A program made the position numbers and the translations under genes. DNA of 64,000 nucleotides, from assembly GCF_001540865.1 (NCBI RefSeq), contig NC_033637.1, positions 6,880,422-6,944,421 on the forward strand. The letters are read 5' to 3'. The DNA comes from Ananas comosus (lineage: Eukaryota > Streptophyta > Magnoliopsida > Poales > Bromeliaceae). The notes beneath the pieces are model-generated. The model was given only the letters and a program-made list of their open reading frames with translations, was not told the origin of the DNA and did not search any database. Positions within the stretch are counted from its first letter, which is position 1, and each line of letters starts with the position of its first letter. This document shows, one piece after another, positions 57,697 through 64,000 of this stretch.

Positions 57697-58052
57697 AAGA
57701 ACCAATTTGAGATAAGCTTATTGTAGATGTTGCGTGCCGAAATTCCCCGACCCTTGACCTGGTCAACGATCTTCCTGGGGAAGCGCGTCGGGATGCGAAA
57801 CGGCTGCGGATAGTGACCCTCGAAGTTTGCGCCCACGACGGATCAAGCGATTCGGCCGATGAGGGATCCAATCAGCCGGGTTCGAAGACCTCTATAGTAA
57901 ATTCGCTTCGGCAGGATGAGCCGAATGAAAAGGAGAAGCCTAGAATTCGACTGAGAGATGAGCCGAATGGCTAGCACAACACAAAATCTGGTCGGCCCGA
58001 ATAGCCGAACGTGACTTTCTATTGAATAGGGAATGGAAGAGTACAAGAACAG

Positions 58053-58182
58053 GGGAGTGATGCCCGTGGGGCAGACAGACTCCAAATATATTCTACAAGG
58101 GAGTGATGCCCATGGGGCAGACAGACTCCAAGTATATTCTATAAGGGAGTGATGCCCATGGGGCAGACAGACTCCAAAGATC
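58053..58182. repeat. 46-bp triple tandem repeat in LTR L
   Basis: Three units of GGGAGTGATGCCCATGGGGC + AGACAGACTCCAA start at 58,053, 58,099 and 58,145, downstream of the LTR's TATA box in transcription order. Confidence 0.93.
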
Positions 58183-58338
58183 TAAGTTACAAGAACTACT
58201 CCTAGGGAAAGCAGTAAATGCGAGTGAGAAGAAAAAGATTACATTTAGACTACTCCTAGAAAAGCGATAAAATGCAGAGGAAATAAGGGTGGTCTTTTGT
58301 GCGCAGGGGCAAAGACCTCTATTGCAGGCTTCAAAGTT

Positions 58339-58349
58339 ACTATTTATAG
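58339..58349 (-). promoter_or_regulatory. TATA box of LTR L
   Basis: CTATAAATAGT on the minus strand, about 235 bp into the LTR. Confidence 0.5.
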
Positions 58350-58989
58350 CCCACATTATTAGTTGGTTGAAAGTAGTTGGGAGGAGTGGTTGTAACCATG
58401 ATCGTGAAAGTTATACTAACTCCTCATGGAAGTTATGCTAACTCCTCATGGAAGTTACGCCCCAATCTTCAACCGTTCCCGCCTTTTTGTCCTTCAGGCG
58501 CCTTATTGCCGACTCCTGGTGTACCACATGTCCTTATTGGCTCATACGTGGGTTAGGTCGGCTCAATTTTGGTATCAACAGTAGAAGATGAGAAGGACGG
58601 CTACCTACAAGCTTCTAGGGTTTCTAAAAGTTAAAATATGCTTAACAATATTTTAGAGAGACCCCCACATCTTATTTATAGGTTTAAAAGCAATTAGAAT
58701 CGGATTAGAATTGAAAAACTAATTTTAAAAAATCTGTGTTGAGTTCAGGTTCGGGACCTTGCATTAGGTTTCGGAACTTGAACCCAAGTTCTAGAATCTC
58801 CCAGCATATCTGCTAAGAGGGTGTACGGGTTTCGGAACTTGCTTTCAGATTCCGGAATCTTTTACGGGTTCCGGAACTTGCTTTCAGGTTCCGAAATCTG
58901 AAACTTGGAAAACTTAATTTTTATATTTTAAATCATTTTTTATCTATTCTAATGTCTTCCAAACACTTGTAAATTCATAATTGATGCAT

Positions 58990-60960
58990 ATAGTGGTAGT
59001 TAATTGTGGACATAAATGCATGTGATTGACGCTAGTTTAAAGGATAAGATATATACTACATGTATTGACTACCATTGGAGAACTAAAGGATAGATGCATG
59101 TTGACATATTGTTAGTATATGTTGGAGGTAATATGCATGTTGATAAATCATGGAACATGTTAGATGGCATATGAATGTTAACATTATGTAAACATGTTAG
59201 TTGGTATATGTATATAGACATATTGTAGAATATGATAAATGGAATATGCATGTTGACATTGTGGAGTATGCTAGGTAAAATTATGCATGTTGGCAAGTTG
59301 TAAAATGTGCTAAAAAGTATATGCATGTGCAATTGTGACATTGTTGCATTTGACATAACAATGAGAACTTAGAAACAAAGTGACGTGTTGACATAAATGT
59401 AGAGAGTGGCATTGATGAGTCTTGAATACTAGTGTTACAATAGTGACATCAATGGGACAAGAATGCTAGATTACAAGTGTGGCATTAATGAACACTTAGT
59501 ATGGCATGAAAATGAGTATAAAGAACAAGTGATGAATTGAACAAGTAAATGACATAGAAGAGTGGCATTTGGAACTAGTGCAGTACAGACACTTGGGACA
59601 TTATTGTTGAGCTTGGTGTTTATCCCGGTTTGATTACCACTAGTTGCTAGAGTGTCCTCGGGCTAGAGGATTGGATCATACTCACATAGTCTGTTCTTAG
59701 CTTGGCGGTGGTCGCTTTCCCCAAGCAATACACTCCGGAGTTGTCACACGAGGGGCTAACGTACTTGCCCATGGACTAACGTACTTGTCCAGCGGACGGT
59801 CCCGTCGGGAGGAAGCTAAGGGCCCGATATTAGGGATTTGGTTGGTGAGTTTTGAAAGTTTTGAGGAGCCCAAGGATCTATCTAGATTGTATCTATCACC
59901 TAGAGGGGGGGTGNATTCTTCCATCTTCAATACTCCGATCCGAACTTCTTCAAGACTCCGACTCGACCCACGAAACTTGCCAACACATAGGACCTAACAA
60001 GTTTTGGAACCCAACGGGAGGAAGCTAAGGGCCCGACGGATTAGCCATCAGATTGAGTAATAAAATTGGCAAGTTGTTGGTTGAGGCAAAACCTACGAGT
60101 TAGCCAAAAGGACCCAGAATTGGAAAGTGGATATTGTATTCAACATGAATTGACTAAGGACCAAGTCGAGTGGCATAGTTGGCTAAGGTAAGTGTAACCT
60201 TTGGAAAGAATGACAAATGAGTAAAGTGTGGCTAAGAATAAAGAGTAAAGAATGGCAAGTGATAAAGAATTGCTAATAATATAAAGAATGGTAAATGATA
60301 GAGAGTAGAATCAATTAATCTACTTGCATGAGTTGCATGATTTGCATATTGCATATTGTGAGGCATGAACATGATAATTGTTAGTTGCATAAATTATATA
60401 TCTGTGGATATTTGTTGGACTAACATGTTGCAGTGCCTCCTTTGGACCTGGTGGGTCGAGCTCTTCCCTTGGATGGCCGTACCCACTGGAAACTATGGAC
60501 AATAGTTCTCACCCCCGTGTTATTTTTCGGGGTACAGGTTTGCACGTGAGCGACGCGGCGGCGCGAGGCGAGGGCGTAGCTTTATAGTTAGCGCCTTACC
60601 ACCGAGACCAGAGATAGCACTACCCTGGGTCGGCTACTTAGGGATTGTAAGAAAGAAAAGAACCAAGTTGTAATAATTATGTTAAAGTTGGATTGTATTT
60701 GGAAGTTAAAAAGAGTTAAAAGAGTATGAAAAGTGTAATATCGGATGGAAAATGTAATATATGAGTTGAATGCATGTAATAACTTAGTTGTTTATGTTTT
60801 CGATACTTTCCTTATGCAATCTATTCTTGTATGCTATTTCTGGTTGGAACCTCGTGCATTGTATGGATTGTGACGCCTTGGACACACAGGAGAGACTCTG
60901 TCCGCGGTACAGGAAAAACCCTGTCCGTTCGACGGTCTGTTGGCGTGCCCGGGGCGTGAT
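58990..60960 (+). mobile_element. Gypsy-type LTR, diverged (LTR K)
   Basis: It contains GGCGGTGGTCGCTTTCCCCA and ACACTCCGGAG (also in LTR A inverted), the GTACCCACTGGAAACTATGG block, and ends CCGGGGCGTGATG near 60,960 after GGAGAGACTCTGTCCG. The left end is not defined. A foreign piece with an N lies inside at about 59,820-60,000. Confidence 0.6.
59914..59914. other. Single N: assembly join
   Basis: The N sits in CTAGAGGGGGGGTG-N-ATTCTTCC. A 22-bp segment containing GGGAGGAAGCTAAGGGCCCG is present on both sides (59,807 and 60,017), so sequence may have been lost or misjoined here. Confidence 0.7.
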
Positions 60961-60994
60961 GGGAGGTTAGGTTCAACCAAGTTATATTCGAAAT

Positions 60995-61325
60995 GACGTG
61001 AGGCGGGATTGAGTCGAGTCATATTCGAAATTGTGTGAGATTAGTTGGGCCGAGTCACAATCGAGATCTATGGGTGCTATGTCTGTATGTTTTAAGTGAA
61101 TTTGTTGTATATTTTTAACAGCTCAAAATTTACGAAAGGTTAGATTAGACCGAGTTATGTTCGAAATGGTGTGAGACTGGGTTGAGTCGAGTCATGTTCG
61201 AAATGACTTGAGGCTGGTTGGACTAATTCACAATCGAGATAGACCCATGAGCGCTGTCTATAAATTTTAAGTGAATTAATTGCATATTTTTAACATTTCG
61301 AATTTTTAAAATTAATTAATAATTA
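60995..61325. repeat. 173-bp tandem duplication
   Basis: GAGTCGAGTCATATTCGAAA at 61,011 and GAGTCGAGTCATGTTCGAAA at 61,184 begin two diverged units, each ending in TTTTAAGTGAATT...CATATTTTTAACA. From 61,330 to 61,657 no feature was recognised. Confidence 0.8.
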
Positions 61326-61672
61326 ATGCCAACGAAATGACAGAATTGAGATGGCAGGAGACTTCTACGAAGTCTCTGAAATATTATATGAAGCTTTCGC
61401 TGTAGAAATTTTTAGCAATTATTGCTCAAACTTAGCCCGCGGTCGACCACGGAGTGGATCTCCATGTCCACCAAATATTTATGAAGAAATAGTCCCCTCA
61501 TTTCTCCATCACTTAGATGTAAGCTTTAAAAATTATTATTAACCATCCAAATCTTTTAAATTTTTACAATAAATTTGCTAGATCGATATTCCATCAATTT
61601 AAAATAACTATAGAAGACGCATACCAGTAATGCAATAGGACAATATTATTTATCTCAACATTTTGTTTTGCA

Positions 61673-61769
61673 AATCGACCCTAGAGCAAGTGGTAAAGGG
61701 CTTCGTGGTTGGTATTCGAGACCCAACTTCGAATCCTAGTTAATTAACATTTCTAGCTCAGTTTATTTC
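61673..61769 (+). mobile_element. SINE, left part (tRNA-like head)
   Basis: Head CCTAGAGCAAGTGGTAAAGG resembles a pol III box A and ACTTCGAATCC near 61,727 a box B. The target duplication ACATTTTGTTTTGCA is at 61,658-61,672. The SINE is cut at 61,769 by solo LTR I and continues at 63,603. Confidence 0.85.
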
Positions 61770-63597
61770 TGTCACGCCACTAATTACTCGTTTCCCCGGG
61801 CACGCCGCCAAATCTGCCGTATACAAAGAAATTTTTCCTGTATACGAAGCGACAGCTGTACCTGTAATCAAATAATACTACAACCAGTAGTATAGAGCTG
61901 CAAGAAGAAATGAGATATAAAAACAGAAGTTCACTATACATACATCACCAGGAGTACAAAACACTCGCTCCAACGAGATACAACAAAAGTATGTATATGA
62001 ACTCAAAAACTACAACTACCTGTAGCTGGTACTCCTCTAGCTCTCCAACTCGTCAGGAAGGGCTCTAACTCGAAACACCCTTTCCACAGTCCGAATCAGC
62101 AGTAGCAGCAGCTGAAGAAGAAGGCTCTGCAAAAGATTCCAACAACTGGGCGTGAGAACTACTGCAAAAAGAAGTAGTCTTCAGTGGGTACCGCTACCGA
62201 CCTCAACGGCTCACCCACTAAGTCTACAGATGTAAACAAGTATAGCAAGAAAGCTGGAATAAATCTACAGCTATATGCACCTATACTATCTCGGTCTAAC
62301 ATCCATTATCCGTAGAAAAGTACAATCTGACCCAATCTCACGAGGGATTGAACACACCCGTCCCGCCTGTTGAAGCTACATTATCTGACACCAAACCAGG
62401 TCGTCAGCGGAGAGCAAGTCCAACCAGGACAAAACGACACCAATGCAAAAGCACAAAGCCCGACTCCGGAGTGGCACTCGTGGGCGCTACCCAACCGAGT
62501 ATGCAAGCGTGTCTCTGTCGAGCTCAATCAGGCTCTCACAGGCTAAAGTCGAGTAACCAGGGTCTAACAGCCAAAACACACGTGCCATCGGCACAATCTG
62601 ATACAAAAACAGTAATCTGGGTCCACCGTCAACCCCAACGACACCCAACAATATGGAACAGTCTGAACAATACTGTAAAGGTAAGCTCGGCATCTCAACA
62701 CGAGCGTAATATTATACTACACTAATCTGGGTATCCACCGCCCACAAACTGCGGCGATACAAACAAACTACGGCTCCTAGAGGTAAATTTGGTAGTTTGA
62801 TCAAATGACGGTGTAGAAACGTCAGTTTCTCCTAAGTCAAATCTAAGTCCAACATGTATAATTTAACTAATTTTTCTAAGCTCCAATTCACGTTCAAAAG
62901 CATGCAGTTCCGAGAATCGAGCTAAACCATGTACTAAACAAAGCTAAAAACACATGCTGTCGACACATATAGAATTAGGAGGCAACCCATAGAATTAGGT
63001 AACCATCACTTTGACCTACCTCGAAAGCGCGTCTATCCACGACGAGAAGTCGAAGGAAGCGGAACCGCACGCTCGAACGGCCTCCAATCGGCGCAACTAC
63101 GACATGCACGCGCTCGAACGGCTCCCCGGCGCGACGTCGGTGTCGATCCGAACTCCACCCAAAAGCTTCACCACGTACGGCTCAAAAACTAGAGAGAGAG
63201 AGAAGGAGAAAACATGCAAACCTTCTCTCAGCCTCTCTACACGTATATGAAGAGGTAGGAGAGAGGGTGACACGATCGAGGCATCAAAAGACCAAATAGC
63301 CCCTCACCTACCCTGGAGTACCAGTACCAGTCCAATGTTGTACCGGTACCCCACAGCAGAATGGGCAACCCGAGAGCAGTCTGCGCAGAAAAATGCACTA
63401 GGTACTGGTACGCCCCTATATGGTACCGGTACCAATTGCCGAAAATATGCAATTTGCAGATTGCAATGCTAACTCTCTACTCTCGCGTCCCGCTGAGTCT
63501 AGTTTGCGTCTATTTCACGCCAACAGGGCTCGGACTCGTCCCGACACTCTCCAGAGCTGTCGACAAACCTCAATTGCTGAATTCTAGGGTCACTACA
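61770..63597 (-). mobile_element. Solo gypsy-type LTR, 1,828 bp (LTR I), inside a SINE
   Basis: The + strand begins TGTCACGCC and ends TCACTACA. Perfect 5-bp duplications ATTTC lie at 61,765-61,769 and 63,598-63,602. It shares TTCAGTGGGTACCGCTACCG and CCCACTAAGTCTA with the other LTRs. A palindrome cluster lies 164-282 bp from its 5' end. Frames inside are not genes. Confidence 0.92.
63315..63433. repeat. GGTACCGGTACC palindrome cluster in LTR I
   Basis: GTACCAGTACCAG at 63,318, GTACCGGTACC at 63,340, GGTACTGGTAC at 63,401 and the perfect 12-bp palindrome GGTACCGGTACC at 63,422. Confidence 0.9.
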
Positions 63598-63602
63598 ATT
63601 TC

Positions 63603-63658
63603 TAAATGAAATAAACGAAGCGAGTAGCGTGTTACCTATCTCTCTCAAAAAAAAAAAG
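63603..63658 (+). mobile_element. SINE, right part and poly(A) tail
   Basis: GAAGCGAGTAGCGTGTTACC + TATCTCTCTC + A11, followed by the second target duplication ACATTTTGTTTTGCA at 63,659-63,673. With the left part it makes a SINE of about 153 bp. Confidence 0.85.
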
Positions 63659-63673
63659 ACATTTTGTTTTGCA

Positions 63674-64000
63674 TGGATAAATTGAATTTTTCATAGGAAG
63701 AACCAAAAGTGATCTCTAACATCATAAAGATTCATCTATGTCATGACCGGAGTGCGTTTTTTATTGCTTCTTGGTCATTTGGCTAATGTTAGGCACCTAG
63801 CATTAATTTAATTAACCTAGCTAGTTACTTGTAAAAATTTAGAACATTGGGTGTCAAAAATCAAATTTTTATAATTTAGATCATGACTAACTACAAGCAG
63901 CGAAAGTTCATGTGGTTCCAGTTCATAGATCTAAAAGTTTTTCCCTTTCTTCATTATTGTGTGTTTGATAGAGAGAGATGATCAGTCATGGTGCTTTTTC
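63674..64000. other. Unassigned AT-rich sequence
   Basis: No frame, repeat or mobile element recognised. Confidence 0.5.

Larger units (their letters stand above)
57728..58580 (-). mobile_element. Solo LTR, 853 bp (LTR L)
   Basis: TGTTG...CAACA ends with perfect 5-bp duplications GTAGA (57,723-57,727 and 58,581-58,585). On the minus strand it starts TGTTGATACCAAAATTGAG and has a TATA box near 58,345. It is unlike the other LTRs in sequence and size. Confidence 0.85.
57005..58920 (-). mobile_element. Unclassified LTR-type element or LTR interrupting gag
   Basis: It begins TGATGATTATACG within gag and includes the CACCTAGAGGGGGTGAATA word that recurs at 59,900. Minus-strand orientation is suggested by CTATAAATAAG near 58,672 followed by a leader. 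It has a 35-bp tandem duplication at 57,087-57,155 and GGTTCCGGAACTTG-type near-palindromes at 58,745-58,890. A SINE and solo LTR L are nested inside. The right end is not exact. Confidence 0.45.

Noticed and set aside
61351..61542. Small frame with an RGRPR motif
   Set aside because: A 63-codon frame without recognisable family or neighbours. An AT-hook-like word alone is not enough.
61683..61740. A tRNA gene
   Set aside because: Only the box-like words are present, with no cloverleaf. The poly(A) tail and target duplications make it a SINE.

Overview
The window is nuclear DNA of a flowering plant. It has a many-exon gene with GT-AG introns, Ty1/copia and Ty3/gypsy retrotransposons, MITEs, a tRNA-derived SINE, a Mutator-like transposon and long tandem arrays. 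Codon and element style would fit a monocot, but the sequence alone does not name a species.

There is one convincing intact host gene, on the + strand from 13,551 to 34,130: a signal peptide peptidase-like (SPPL) intramembrane aspartyl protease. I assembled 14 exons by eye; all 13 introns are GT-AG, all phases agree, and the product is 554 residues with a signal peptide, a PA domain and the YD, GxGD and PAL catalytic motifs. About 92% of the gene is intron. Introns 1, 4, 7, 8 and 11 hold MITEs, an LTR fragment and a complete 4.2-kb copia element lying antisense.

Left part (1-13,250): a decayed copia internal region ending in an LTR that is directly followed by another primer-binding site; a solo gypsy LTR with perfect AAAAT target duplications; an unrecognised pseudogene; a truncated GC-rich LTR; and two MITEs just upstream of the SPPL promoter.

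Right of the gene (34.1-64 kb) is a nest of transposons. A decayed Mutator-like transposase with SWIM and plant-mobile-domain remnants (35.2-39.0 kb) is followed by LTR fragments, then by a 12.1-kb gypsy-type element (43,667-55,779, TSD TTAAG). That element sits inside the LTR of an older relative. It carries about 5 kb of seven different tandem arrays in place of pol, and a younger solo LTR (51,730-54,435, TSD CCCCT) has landed in it. Mirror-image arrays in the same order occur behind an oppositely oriented LTR at 41,150-42,617. Further right are a gag pseudogene, a SINE with a 16-bp TSD, a small solo LTR (TSD GTAGA), and a second SINE split by a solo LTR (TSD ATTTC).

The most unusual signals are a cluster of short palindromes at the same place (about 165-400 bp from the 5' end) in four related LTRs but spelled differently in each, and the satellite-bearing retroelement. 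Two single-N joins (42,618 and 59,914) and patches of error-like sequence show that parts of 42-51 kb and about 59.9 kb may be assembly artefacts. I found no rRNA or tRNA gene, CRISPR or defence system.
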